A stretch of DNA of 64,000 nt from Bin5 sp965204525 (GCA_965204525.1 OZ241994.1:4340001-4404000); one strand, 5' to 3'; positions 36,894-47,862 are shown, counted from the stretch's first letter. The notes: generated from the letters alone by a model not told the origin. Program-made: numbers and translations.

Positions 36894-37474
36894 TGAATGA
36901 TATAGAGATATTAAAGGAAATGTTCACCCCCTGTGTCCAAGTTCCGTTACAACAAGATCCAGGCAAACCGCCATCTGTAAAATTGACAGATGTGCAGGCC
37001 CAAACAACCGTCACAATAAAGGGCTTGCCTCAGAAAACCGTTGTCCTTAGAGCAGAAGTTTTCGTCCCTTTTGCTGATATCAATAACGCCGAAAACAAAT
37101 TCATTTTTAACGGTTCAAAAGGAGAATGTAAGCGAGCTGATTTTGTGATTGTTTCCAATGGGTCAAGAAACTGGATTATCTTTATTGAAACTCAAAGAGG
37201 AAACTACAAGAGCCGCCAAGAGGTCGTACAGCAATTGAAAGGTGCCCTTTGTCTTCTAAACTACTGCAAATCTATAGGTAAGGAATTCTGGCTAGAAGAA
37301 GAGTTTCTTGATGGCTACGAGTACAGATTTGTTAGCCTAAAAGACATCAATATTGATAAGAAGAGCACTCCTCCTGAAGAATTCGGAAATATACTGCATT
37401 GTCATCCCAAGGATTTTCGTAGGCTTTTTGGCAGAGGTCACCATTTTCGCAAACTGACCGATAGAGGACCTTAA
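36893..37474 (+). CDS. Small nuclease-like partner of the AAA15 ATPase, 193 aa
   Basis: A protein of unknown family, coupled to the upstream ATPase by a TAGTG stop-start overlap with GAGGAAGGA as ribosome site. The core KRADFVIV, then NWIIFIETQRGN and SRQEVVQQLKGALCLLNYC has the layout of a restriction-type fold: Asp on one strand, Glu-x-(Lys/Gln) on the next, then a helix with QL. The usual ExK appears as ETQ, so catalysis is uncertain and a degenerate nuclease or DNA-binding partner is possible. No membrane segment. It shares the AT-rich composition of the ATPase gene, so both were probably acquired together. Confidence 0.65.
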   Translation: MNDIEILKEMFTPCVQVPLQQDPGKPPSVKLTDVQAQTTVTIKGLPQKTVVLRAEVFVPFADINNAENKFIFNGSKGECKRADFVIVSNGSRNWIIFIETQRGNYKSRQEVVQQLKGALCLLNYCKSIGKEFWLEEEFLDGYEYRFVSLKDINIDKKSTPPEEFGNILHCHPKDFRRLFGRGHHFRKLTDRGP

Positions 37475-37552
37475 TGGTACTCTAGGCAGAAACGCCCGAT
37501 TCCTCGCAGCCAGTCCTCAATCTATCTAACGCCTGATCACTGGAGCCTCACA

Positions 37553-38689
37553 ATGAAAATCACCGACGTCAAACTCCACACCCTCCAACACCCCACCCTC
37601 ACCCAGAGCCGCCACCGCCTCATCCAGGTGCCCGGCCTGCGCCGCATCCAGTACACGCACACCGGCCTGCCCACCGACACCCCCGTGCAATCGCATATCC
37701 TGGAAGTGGAAACCGACGAGGGCGTCACCGGCCGCATCGCCCCCACCTCCATCAACAGATACCAGCTCGACATCCTCAAGACGCACGCCATCGGCGAAAG
37801 CCCCTTCGCCCGCGAACGGCTCTTCCAGATGCTGCACAAGGGCACACGCTGGGTCTACCAGGAGCCCGGCTGGTTCGGCGAATTCGACAACTGCCTCTGG
37901 GACATCTTCGGCAAGACCGCCGGCCTGCCCGTCTACGATCTCATCGGCCGCGTGCGCGACCGCCTTCCCGTCTACCTCACCGCCGGCGACATGGACCTGC
38001 AAGGCTACCTCGACCACATAGACGGCGGCCGCGCCTTCGGCGTCAACGCCTACAAGCTGCACACCTACAAGGGCGGCAAGGCCGACATCCCACTCCTCAC
38101 CGACGTGCGCAAGGCCGTCGGCGATGACTACTATCTGCTCAACGATCCCGTCTGCTCTTACAACCTGCGCGAAGCCATCGAAGTGGGCACGGCAATGGAG
38201 GAGCTCGACTACATCTGGCTCGAAGAGCCCATGCACGAGCAGAAGATGAACCAGTACCAGGAGCTCTGCAGCATGCTCACCATCCCCATCATGGCCACCG
38301 AGCGCCTCATGCACGACATGGACCTCACCGCCCAGTGGCTCATCCAGGGCGCCACCGACCGCCTGCGCGCCCGCGCCACCTTCGGCCTCACCCAGGTCCT
38401 CAAGCTCGCCCACTTTGCCGAACTGCACGGGGCCAACGTGGAGATGAACGGCCCCGGCGGCCTCTACGGCCTCGTACACGCCCATGCCGGCTGCTGCATC
38501 GACAACACCGACTTCTACGAGCTTCTCGGCCCGGCCGACCCCCAGCGCCTGCGCACCGAAGGCGAGGAATGGGGCCTGCTGAACGCCCCCCTCATCGAAG
38601 ACGGCCACATCGCACCCCCCGACGGCCCCGGCTGGGGGGCAGTATGGGACGAAGACCGTATCCGCTCGCTAACCGTCGCCACCGACTGA
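37553..38689 (+). CDS. Enolase-superfamily enzyme, tandem copy 1
   Basis: A 378-aa mandelate racemase-like protein. The capping domain opens MKITDVKLHTLQHPTL. The barrel has metal ligands in LLNDPVCSY, WLEEPM and MATERLM. The usual KxK base motif reads NAYKLHTYKG, giving Lys-x-His, and the later region where a catalytic His is expected reads VEMNGPGG. It may therefore be a dehydratase with an altered mechanism or a diverged paralogue. High GC and C-ending codons return here, right after the AT-rich pair. The next gene, 137 bp on, is a close relative of equal length. Confidence 0.82.
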   Translation: MKITDVKLHTLQHPTLTQSRHRLIQVPGLRRIQYTHTGLPTDTPVQSHILEVETDEGVTGRIAPTSINRYQLDILKTHAIGESPFARERLFQMLHKGTRWVYQEPGWFGEFDNCLWDIFGKTAGLPVYDLIGRVRDRLPVYLTAGDMDLQGYLDHIDGGRAFGVNAYKLHTYKGGKADIPLLTDVRKAVGDDYYLLNDPVCSYNLREAIEVGTAMEELDYIWLEEPMHEQKMNQYQELCSMLTIPIMATERLMHDMDLTAQWLIQGATDRLRARATFGLTQVLKLAHFAELHGANVEMNGPGGLYGLVHAHAGCCIDNTDFYELLGPADPQRLRTEGEEWGLLNAPLIEDGHIAPPDGPGWGAVWDEDRIRSLTVATD

Positions 38690-38826
38690 AAGACATAAAC
38701 GCCGGGCAGCAAAAGAACTGGACCGCTCATCTGATATGCATTTCCGCCAAGCACGATCAAAAAAGCGCGCCCAGTCGTCGCAGTTCACAGAAAACTAAAA
38801 ACTGACTACCAAAAACTGCCCTTCCC

Positions 38827-39963
38827 ATGAAAATCACCGACGTCAAACGCCACACGCTCCAACATCCAACCCTCACCCAGGCCGATTACCGGCTGAAACA
38901 GACTGCCGGCCTGCGCCGCATCCAGTACACACATACCCCCCTGTCCACCACCACTCCCATGCGCACGCAAATCCTCGACGTCGAAACCGACGAAGGCATC
39001 ACCGGTCGCGTCGCCCCCGCCTCCATCACAAAGGCCCAGCTCGACATCCTCAAGACCCACGCCATCGGCGAAAGCCCCTTCGCCCGCGAACGGCTCTTCC
39101 AGATGCTGCACAAAGGCACGCGCTGGGTCTACCAGGAGCCCGGCTGGTTCGGCGAATTCGACAACTGCCTCTGGGACATCGCCGGCAAAGCCGCCGGCCT
39201 GCCCGTCTACGCCCTCATCGGCCGCGTGCGCGACCGTCTGCCCGTCTATCTCACCGACCACGAGTTGACCCCGCAGGGCTATCTCGATCACATCGAGCGC
39301 GGCCGCACCTTCGGCGTCAACGCCTACAAACTGCACACCTACCGGGGCGGCAAGGCCGATATCCCGCTGCTCACCGAAATACGCAAAGCCGTAGGCGACG
39401 ACTACGACCTGCTCAACGATCCCGTCTGCTCTTACAACCTGCGCGAAGCGATCGAAGTGGGAACGGCGATGGAGGCGTTGGACTACGTCTGGCTCGAAGA
39501 GCCGATGCACGAACAGAAGATGAATCTCTACCAGGCGCTGTGCCGCACGCTCACCATCCCCGTCATGGCCACCGAGCGGCTCTGCCACGACCTGGACCTC
39601 TCCGCCCAGTGGCTCATCCAGGGCGCCACCGACCGGCTGCGCGCACGGGTAGGCCATGGCCTCACCCTTGTACTCAAACTGGCCCATTTTGCCGAGCTGC
39701 ACGGCGCCAACATCGAACTGCACGGTCCCGGCCATCTCTACGGGATCGGGCATGCCAATGCCGGCTGCTGCATCGACAACACCGACTTTTTCGAACTCTT
39801 CGGCGCGTCCGGTCCCCGCGACCTGCGCGCCGAAGGCGAGGCGTGGGGTCTCCTCAACGCGCCCCTGATCGAAGACGGCCACATCGCCCCGCCCGACGGC
39901 CCCGGCTGGGGCGCCGTCTGGGACGAGGAGCGCGTGCGCTCGCTGACCGCGGCCACCGACTGA
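38827..39963 (+). CDS. Enolase-superfamily enzyme, tandem copy 2
   Basis: A 378-aa close paralogue of the preceding gene. Long stretches are identical (ILKTHAIGESPFARERLFQM, KGTRWVYQEPGWFGEFDNCL). The KxH motif NAYKLHTY is retained, as are LLNDPVCSY, WLEEPM and MATERL. It differs in the capping loop and at the site near residue 300, where it has IELHGPGH and copy 1 has VEMNGPGG, so His is present here only. The pair arose by tandem duplication followed by active-site divergence. Confidence 0.82.
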   Translation: MKITDVKRHTLQHPTLTQADYRLKQTAGLRRIQYTHTPLSTTTPMRTQILDVETDEGITGRVAPASITKAQLDILKTHAIGESPFARERLFQMLHKGTRWVYQEPGWFGEFDNCLWDIAGKAAGLPVYALIGRVRDRLPVYLTDHELTPQGYLDHIERGRTFGVNAYKLHTYRGGKADIPLLTEIRKAVGDDYDLLNDPVCSYNLREAIEVGTAMEALDYVWLEEPMHEQKMNLYQALCRTLTIPVMATERLCHDLDLSAQWLIQGATDRLRARVGHGLTLVLKLAHFAELHGANIELHGPGHLYGIGHANAGCCIDNTDFFELFGASGPRDLRAEGEAWGLLNAPLIEDGHIAPPDGPGWGAVWDEERVRSLTAATD

Positions 39964-40014
39964 GCGCACATGCACCTTAGGGCTCAGCGCAGCCGAACCG
40001 GACCCGAGTAGTTA

Positions 40015-40023
40015 TGCTATAAT
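40015..40023 (+). promoter_or_regulatory. Extended -10 promoter TGcTATAAT
   Basis: A perfect TATAAT at 40018-40023 with an upstream TG one base away, 43 bp before the 68-aa gene. The -35 region is weak, as is common with an extended -10. Confidence 0.6.
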
Positions 40024-40066
40024 TGCGGGTAAACACCAGCGCGGTACGGAATGAACAGATTCAAAT

Positions 40067-40273
40067 ATGCGAAAAGAATTCTTTGAAAGACGTGGCAAGT
40101 TGGACGAGTTGGACCGGTCATTTGATCTGCGCTTCTGGCAGGCGCAAACGCCTCAGGCGCGTCTCGACGCCACGTGGGGTCTGATCGTACACTACGCCAA
40201 AGTCAAAGGTCTTGATGTTCGCCAACTCCGACTTCAACGATCTGTTGAGAATTTTCAACGCCAACAGCGTTAG
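40067..40273 (+). CDS. Small protein, partner of nucleotidyltransferase, 68 aa
   Basis: A basic, helical 68-aa protein (MRKEFFERRGKLDELDRSFD, then FWQAQTPQARLDATWGLIVH). Proteins with the FWqaqtpeerL pattern often precede small nucleotidyltransferase genes. It overlaps the next gene by 59 bp in another frame, which suggests coupled expression. Likely a toxin-antitoxin or otherwise linked pair, not demonstrated. Confidence 0.65.
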   Translation: MRKEFFERRGKLDELDRSFDLRFWQAQTPQARLDATWGLIVHYAKVKGLDVRQLRLQRSVENFQRQQR

Positions 40274-40670
40274 GTATCTGGTCATCGGTGGCTATGCCGT
40301 AATCCAGTACACTGAACCTCGCTTTACGCAGGACCTAGACCTTTTGGTCGGTACAGATTCCTGCAATGCCAGCGCAGTCTACAAGGCTCTGCGTGAATTT
40401 GGCGCTCCTCTATCAGGAATGACGGAAGACGACTTTGCTGAGACAGGATATTTCTATCAGATGGGCGTCCCGCCCATCCGGGTAGATGTGTTCATGGGCA
40501 TCCCAGGTATTGAATTTGAGGCGGCATGGGCACGACGAATGGAGACCAATATTGACGGACTGACAGTGCCGTACATATCGCGCGAAGACCTGATCACAGC
40601 CAAACTGGCGTCAGGTCGACCAAAAGACCTGACTGACATCCAAAATCTTTCTGAGACCGGAAAGGCGTAG
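40215..40670 (+). CDS. Minimal nucleotidyltransferase (AbiEii/MNT-like)
   Basis: A 151-aa protein of the DNA polymerase beta-like nucleotidyltransferase superfamily. It has GGYAVIQYTEPRFTQDLDLL, giving the GG(x)9-13-DxD core, then IRVDVFMG with the third Asp, and a C-terminal segment ISREDLITAKLASGRPKDLTDI typical of AbiEii-type proteins. ATG 40215 is preferred to TTG 40212. It overlaps the 68-aa gene upstream. Members transfer nucleotides to RNA or proteins and often act in toxin-antitoxin pairs. Confidence 0.78.
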   Translation: MFANSDFNDLLRIFNANSVRYLVIGGYAVIQYTEPRFTQDLDLLVGTDSCNASAVYKALREFGAPLSGMTEDDFAETGYFYQMGVPPIRVDVFMGIPGIEFEAAWARRMETNIDGLTVPYISREDLITAKLASGRPKDLTDIQNLSETGKA

Positions 40671-40741
40671 ATTCCTGTCCCCACCAAACGACTGAATTGC
40701 GGTTAAGTAAGGAAGGGACAGGAGTCTCGTTTGTAACTCCG

Positions 40742-41635
40742 TTACCCACTCAGATGCGGCAGCACAGTCGCCGCGAACAGATAGGACCCCTCAACGCGCG
40801 GCGAATCCGCGATATTGACCGTAATCCGCTGCGCCCCCTGTTCCACGATCCGCAACAGCGCATCCGTCACCTGCGCCGGCGTTCCCTCAATCGTGCCCTC
40901 GCCGGACGGACGCACCTCCGGGTCCTCTCGTAGCCGCTGCAGTTCCCGCTCGTTCTCGGCGATCAGCACGCTCACGTGCATCACCTGTAAAATCTCGTCG
41001 TACTCCCGCCCCACCGCGCGGCAGTGCTCCTTCAGCACCGACTGCTTGTGCGCGTACATCTCCACATCCGAGCAGACCCAGTTCCACCAGTCCGCATGCT
41101 CCGCCACTACCCGCAGCAGATACCTCTCCCCGCCGCCGCCCACCATGACCGGCGGCACAATTTCCGGTTTCGGCTCGCAATAGCCGTTCTCCAGCTGGTA
41201 ATGCTTGCCCGCGAAGTTGACCGGCGTATCCGTCCACATCGCCCGCAGAATCTGGATCGCCTCCGCCAGCTGCTCGATGCGCGCCCGCGCCCGCGGAAAC
41301 GGCCAGCCGTAGCCCCGGTACTCCTCCTCATTCCAGCCCGCCCCGATCCCGATCACAACCCGCCCGCCGCTAAAGGCCTGCGCCGTCGCCGCCATCTTCG
41401 CCAGATGCGCCGGGTTGCGAAAGCTGTTGCACAGCACATCGTGGCCCACCAGCTTGTCCGGGTAGCGCGCCAGCGCATACACCGCCATCGTCCAGCCCTC
41501 GGCCACATTGTGCCCGTTGTACTGCACATGATCGGGAAACCACAGCGAATCAAAAGGATGGATGATCTGGTCGAGATAGGGGAAAAGTTCCGTCACGTGG
41601 CGGGACCACGTGTTGATGCCTACAGGGATGCCCAT
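40742..41635 (-). CDS. LLM-class flavin/F420-dependent oxidoreductase
   Basis: A 297-aa luciferase-like (alpha/beta)8 barrel enzyme. ATG at 41635 is chosen because GAGGAGG precedes it on that strand, although the frame extends 15 codons further. Features: MGIPVGINTWSRHVTELFPYL start, FDSLWFPDHVQY, GRVVIGIGAGWNEEEYRGYG, the usual substrate-pocket segment MWTDTPVNFAGKHYQLENG, and PPVMVGGGGERYLLRVVAEHA. It probably uses F420 or FMN in oxidising a xenobiotic or metabolite. It is transcribed divergently from the cupin gene; 240 bp lie between. Confidence 0.87.
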   Translation of the reverse strand: MGIPVGINTWSRHVTELFPYLDQIIHPFDSLWFPDHVQYNGHNVAEGWTMAVYALARYPDKLVGHDVLCNSFRNPAHLAKMAATAQAFSGGRVVIGIGAGWNEEEYRGYGWPFPRARARIEQLAEAIQILRAMWTDTPVNFAGKHYQLENGYCEPKPEIVPPVMVGGGGERYLLRVVAEHADWWNWVCSDVEMYAHKQSVLKEHCRAVGREYDEILQVMHVSVLIAENERELQRLREDPEVRPSGEGTIEGTPAQVTDALLRIVEQGAQRITVNIADSPRVEGSYLFAATVLPHLSG

Positions 41636-41876
41636 GCTGCCCTCCTCAGAGATGGAACGCGCGCCGCACCGGAGCCGCAAAGGGCGCGCGTTGGACCGGG
41701 TGAACTAACCAAAGCCGGTAAAAATTCCTGCCCGGCCGGCTTGCATTTCGTATACCATTCATCGACAATCATACCAGAGGCGCCGCAAAGCAGGACTGCT
41801 CAAATAGCCTTGAGCCCGTCTTCGCCAGCGCCAGGACCGGCCCTTGTCAAACCATCCCAGCACAGGAGCGCAACCG

Positions 41877-42509
41877 ATGGCCTTCGAAGTCTACGATTTC
41901 CGCGAAGTGAACAAAAACGTACTGACAACCCCGGAGATCCGGGCGCGGCTCTATCACATGGAACCGGGCCAGGTCGACAGGCTCCACAGCCACGACCTCG
42001 GCCACGAAATCTTCCTCATCCTTGAAGGCAAGGCCGAATTCATGATCGCCGGCCACACCGAAGTGCTCGAGGCGGGCCAGTTGTGCGTCGCCCTCGCCGA
42101 CGAAATCCACCAGGTGCGCAATCTCCTGCCCGACCGCCGCACCGTCATGTTCCTGTCCGTAACCCCTCACATCCAGCCCACGCACACCGGCCGCGACCCC
42201 GACGGCTCCGTCCATCCGCCCCAGTTTCGCTCCAACAGCTTCTATGACGACGTCGACGACACCGGCCCGGTCGCAGACCTCCTCGACGCCTTCGTTCGCG
42301 GCGCCGACGCCCTCGCCGAAGAGGCCCGCCAAGCCGCCGCCGTCCACGCCCAACAGGCCGAAAACTGGCGCAAGGCCCAGGCCGCTGACGACAAGGACGC
42401 AACCGTAGCCGCCCGCAACGCCATGTGGAAGGCAGTCCGCAGCCTCCACACCAGGCTTTTCAAACTGGACCTTACCTGGAACAGACTCGCGCCAAGAGCC
42501 GACGAGTAA
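41877..42509 (+). CDS. Cupin-domain protein
   Basis: A 210-aa protein. ATG 41877 is chosen for its ribosome site (CAGGAGCG). The cupin core spans about residues 25-105: LYHMEPGQVDRLHSHDLGHEIFLILEG gives the G(x)5HxH(x)3-4E motif and LCVALADEIHQVRNLLPD the second motif with His, so a metal site is intact. The C-terminal third is a charged helical extension (ALAEEARQAAAVHAQQAE and on). Function unknown; a small-molecule-binding or dioxygenase role is possible. Confidence 0.8.
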   Translation: MAFEVYDFREVNKNVLTTPEIRARLYHMEPGQVDRLHSHDLGHEIFLILEGKAEFMIAGHTEVLEAGQLCVALADEIHQVRNLLPDRRTVMFLSVTPHIQPTHTGRDPDGSVHPPQFRSNSFYDDVDDTGPVADLLDAFVRGADALAEEARQAAAVHAQQAENWRKAQAADDKDATVAARNAMWKAVRSLHTRLFKLDLTWNRLAPRADE

Positions 42510-42532
42510 ACCGCCGACCGCTAACCATTGCC

Positions 42533-43507
42533 TCACGCCCGCCTGTTGATCTCGCTGACGACGCTGTCCGCTTCATCCGTCTCGTGCTCGATGCAGAACA
42601 GCGCATCCTCCAGCAGAAACGCGCAGTCGGCATAGAAACGGATGCGGTCCCGGCACAGGTCCATCAGCGGATAGAGCCGTGCGCAACGCCGCAAAAACGC
42701 CTCCCCGAAGCAGACGCACAGCCCCGCAAAGTCGACAGCGGGGTCGCCAATGCCGGCATGCCCGAAATCGATCATGCCCACAACCCGCCGCTCCCCGGCG
42801 CTGTACAGGATATTGCTCGACCCAAAGTCACCGTGGCGCAGCACGTTGTCGAAAGCGAACTGTTCAGCGTCCCCCAGAAAAGCGTCGAACTGCTCTCCCG
42901 TCCACGCACGCGCCTCTGCCGTCAGGCGCGGGAAGACGACCTGCTCGATCCGCCCAAAAATCTCCCGCCATACAGCCGGCGAGTCGGACGGCTCCCGGGG
43001 AATATCGACCGTTTCAAGCGGGACTGCGTGCAGCGCCTGCAAAAACGACGCAATATCTGCAGCCAGGCGGTCGACCGTTCCCTCATCACCGATCCGTTCA
43101 AAATCATCCGGCCACAGCGGCCTGCCCGGCAGCTTGCGATAGCCCACGAACGCCCGCCCCACTTCGTCGTCCGGATTGCTGTAAATGTACTCCGGCGTCG
43201 CCAGCGGAAGCCGCGGCCGCGCTGCGCTCAATATCGCATGTTCCCGCCGCAGCCCGGCAACGCCCTTCCCGTACTTCGGAAAACGAAAAATCAGCCCGCC
43301 GTTGACCAGAATCAGCTGATTATTCTGCCCTGCCCGAAACAGCTCGACCGTCTCCAATCCCAGCCCGGGACAGGCGGCCGCGATACTCTCCCTGAACCCT
43401 TCCAGCCCGTCTCCCACTCTCTCCCACTCCCGGTGACATCTCCGCCCACTCCCGGTGACATCTCTGTCCTCTCCCGGTGACATCTCTGTCCTCAATTTAC
43501 TCACCAC
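42533..43507 (-). CDS. Aminoglycoside phosphotransferase (APH)-like kinase
   Basis: A 324-aa protein with a protein-kinase-like fold. It has a nucleotide loop and LIFRFPKYGKG early, the catalytic loop VLRHGDFGSSNILYS (HGDxxxxN) near residue 224, and metal-binding IDFGHAGIGDPAVDFA. Members phosphorylate antibiotics or small metabolites; the substrate here is unknown. The first ~30 codons lie in a 22-bp tandem repeat and may be an artefact, so the true start may be the GTG of VGDGLEGFRES. Confidence 0.78.
   Translation of the reverse strand: MVSKLRTEMSPGEDRDVTGSGRRCHREWERVGDGLEGFRESIAAACPGLGLETVELFRAGQNNQLILVNGGLIFRFPKYGKGVAGLRREHAILSAARPRLPLATPEYIYSNPDDEVGRAFVGYRKLPGRPLWPDDFERIGDEGTVDRLAADIASFLQALHAVPLETVDIPREPSDSPAVWREIFGRIEQVVFPRLTAEARAWTGEQFDAFLGDAEQFAFDNVLRHGDFGSSNILYSAGERRVVGMIDFGHAGIGDPAVDFAGLCVCFGEAFLRRCARLYPLMDLCRDRIRFYADCAFLLEDALFCIEHETDEADSVVSEINRRA
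43429..43494. repeat. 22-bp tandem repeat, three copies
   Basis: CCCGGTGACATCT begins at 43429, 43451 and 43473, 22 bp apart. It overlaps the putative 5' end of the kinase gene on the reverse strand, so the repeats affect which start is used. Confidence 0.85.
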
Positions 43508-43543
43508 CGCCGGACGCTCGTGTACCAGTGGTGTTACTAACCA

Positions 43544-45625
<2,082 letters not shown>

Positions 45626-45854
45626 GGTAAGTCCCTTGACGCGGATGCGCCGCTGCATAAGGATGGACCAGAGAAGAGATCGGGCGGGAACGCAGTTGCC
45701 TGCCCGTCGCTGACACCAGCGGCTGAGCGCAGGCGAAACTGACGAACTGGCGCTGTACCCGAAGCCCCGCCTCTTTGTGCGGAGGCGTACCCGGTATTAT
45801 AACGGAATGGCGAACGCGGCGTCGAATCCGGCTGCCGGATCTGGCAACTGCGTA

Positions 45855-45883
45855 TTGACAGCAAAAGGTGGGAATGCTAACAT
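45855..45883 (+). promoter_or_regulatory. Sigma-70 promoter of importer B
   Basis: TTGACA at 45855-45860, 17-bp spacer, TAACAT at 45878-45883, about 100 bp before the binding-protein start. The gap 45626-45983 between divergent genes also contains ATTATA at 45796-45801, a TATAAT on the other strand that may serve the DUF255 gene. Nothing else is seen there. Confidence 0.75.
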
Positions 45884-45983
45884 GCCCCTACTCCCCCAGG
45901 CTATCTGATGTGAGTTGCATGTCTGTCCCGCAGGGTACTGACGCAAGGTTTTCTTTCCAATATTCATTACAGGGGGTCTTAGT

Positions 45984-47735
45984 ATGATAAGAAAGAAATT
46001 CTCACTCCTGGCAGTGCTCCTGGTGGCCGCATTGGTCCTGGCAGCCTGTCCTCAACCCGTACCCGTTGTCGAGACGGTGAGGGAAACCGTAGTCGTCACC
46101 GAGACCGAAGAGGTCGTGGTCACGCCGACGCCTGTTCCGCCTGCCCAGGGCGGCGTCTGGATCGAAGGTTCCAGCGCAGACGCCACCATCCTCAACCCAA
46201 TCCTGGCCTCGGACAGCGCCAGCTTTGACGTGCTCGGCTGGTTCTTCCCCAGCCTGCTCGGGCAAGACCCCTTCAGCGGCGCCATCGTCCCCACCGAAAT
46301 GGCCGAAAGCTGGGATGTCTCCGAGGACGGCCTGGTGTGGACCTTCCATCTCCAGGACGGTGTCATGTGGTCCGACGGCGAGCAGGTCACCGCCGACGAT
46401 TTCAAATTCACCTATGACGCCATCGGCAGCGATCTTGTCGAGACACCCCGCAAGGCAAATCTCGACAACATCGAGAGCATCGAAGTCCTCGATCCGCTCA
46501 CCATCCAGGTCACCTATGCCGAAGTAAAGTGCGACGCCCTCAACAATCTCGGTCTGGGCTGGCTGCCAAGCCACCTCTATGCCGAAGACTACAGCGATGT
46601 CATGGACAGCCCGCTGAACGAGGATCCGACCGTCAGCGCCGGCCCCTTCATCTTCAACGAATGGATTCGGGACGACAACTCAACCGTTCTGCGCAACGAC
46701 AACTACTGGAAGGGCGCGCCCCACATGGACGGTTGGATCTACAAGATCGTCCCCGATCCCGGCGCCCGCCTGGCCCAGCTCCAGACCGGTGAGCTGGACC
46801 TGATCGGCGTCCAGCCCGAGCAGCTGACCACCGTCCAGCTCGATGCCAATCTGAACCTGCACAAGTTCAAGGACGACGGCTACAGCTACATCGGCCTCAA
46901 CCAGGCCAACCCGGCGAATCCGCAGGCCGGTCAGGACGAAGACGGCAACCTCGTCGAACAGGACCCCCATCCCATCCTGAGCGATCTGGCCGTACGTCAA
47001 GCGATCGCACACGCGCTCGACTACGATGCGATTATCAGCAAGGTCTACCTCGGCCAGGGCTATCAGATCGCCTCCAACGTACTGCCGGCCGTCGGATGGG
47101 CCCACGATCCTTCTCTCCAGCCCTATGCCTTCGACACCGGAGCGGCCGCGCAGATTCTCGATGACGCCGGCTGGACCGACAGCGATGAGGACGGCGTGCG
47201 CGAGTGCAACGGCTGCGCCACTGCCGCAGAAGGCGCTACCCTCACAATTCGACTGCAGACCAACGCCGGCAACACGACCCGTGAGGATCTCGGCGCCCTG
47301 GTACAGGACCAGCTAAACGGCATCGGTTTTGACATCCAGTTCGAAGCCATCGAGTTCGGTACCCTCGTGGGTGAGCTGCTGGGTCAGACCTTCGATATGG
47401 TCATCATCGGCTGGACCGGGCTCGGTACAGACCCCAACGATGACTCCTTCTGGCACTCCAAGTTCGACACACCGGGCAGCGGCTTCAACTTCGTCAGCTA
47501 CCAGAACGCCCGCATCGATGAACTCCTGGAGCAGGCCGTCAGCGTTCCCGGCTGCGCCACCGAAGATCGGGCCCCCTTCTACCACGAAATTCAGAAGATC
47601 ATTCACGACGACATCCCCTACGTCTTCGTGACCGGCTCCGTCGGCAATACCGGCTACTCAAAGAAGTTCAACGGCACCAACCCGGGCCCGTGGAGCTTCT
47701 ACCATAACATCGAGACCTGGTCTCTGGCGCAGTAG
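45984..47735 (+). CDS. Family 5 ABC solute-binding lipoprotein (importer B)
   Basis: A 583-aa binding protein. The signal peptide ends in the lipobox LVLAAC, followed by a Val/Thr/Pro linker. The order is canonical for SBP_bac_5: GGVWIEGSSADATILNPILA near 55, WTFHLQDGVMWSDGEQVTADDF near 120, AGPFIFNEWIRDD near 215, and AVRQAIAHALDYDAIISKVY near 340. It ends with KKFNGTNPGPWSFYHNIETW. Probably peptide-binding. Two permease genes follow but no ATPase genes; the next gene after them is another binding protein. Confidence 0.92.
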   Translation: MIRKKFSLLAVLLVAALVLAACPQPVPVVETVRETVVVTETEEVVVTPTPVPPAQGGVWIEGSSADATILNPILASDSASFDVLGWFFPSLLGQDPFSGAIVPTEMAESWDVSEDGLVWTFHLQDGVMWSDGEQVTADDFKFTYDAIGSDLVETPRKANLDNIESIEVLDPLTIQVTYAEVKCDALNNLGLGWLPSHLYAEDYSDVMDSPLNEDPTVSAGPFIFNEWIRDDNSTVLRNDNYWKGAPHMDGWIYKIVPDPGARLAQLQTGELDLIGVQPEQLTTVQLDANLNLHKFKDDGYSYIGLNQANPANPQAGQDEDGNLVEQDPHPILSDLAVRQAIAHALDYDAIISKVYLGQGYQIASNVLPAVGWAHDPSLQPYAFDTGAAAQILDDAGWTDSDEDGVRECNGCATAAEGATLTIRLQTNAGNTTREDLGALVQDQLNGIGFDIQFEAIEFGTLVGELLGQTFDMVIIGWTGLGTDPNDDSFWHSKFDTPGSGFNFVSYQNARIDELLEQAVSVPGCATEDRAPFYHEIQKIIHDDIPYVFVTGSVGNTGYSKKFNGTNPGPWSFYHNIETWSLAQ

Positions 47736-47760
47736 TCCGGCCCAACTCTTTCCGGAAGAA

Positions 47761-47787
47761 TTCGGGGCCTGGCCAACAGGCCCCGAA
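47761..47787 (+). repeat. Stem-loop after the importer B binding-protein gene
   Basis: TTCGGGGCCTG and CAGGCCCCGAA form a perfect 11-bp stem with loop GCCAA. There is no T-tract after it, so it is unlikely to be a classical terminator. It probably stabilises the upstream mRNA or reduces read-through to the permease genes. Confidence 0.85.
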
Positions 47788-47862
47788 GGAGATCTGACCA
47801 ATCCGCCACCGCTCGCTTCCTGCGGGCGCTGGCGGATTCGCACCTAATATATATGTGTCGCG

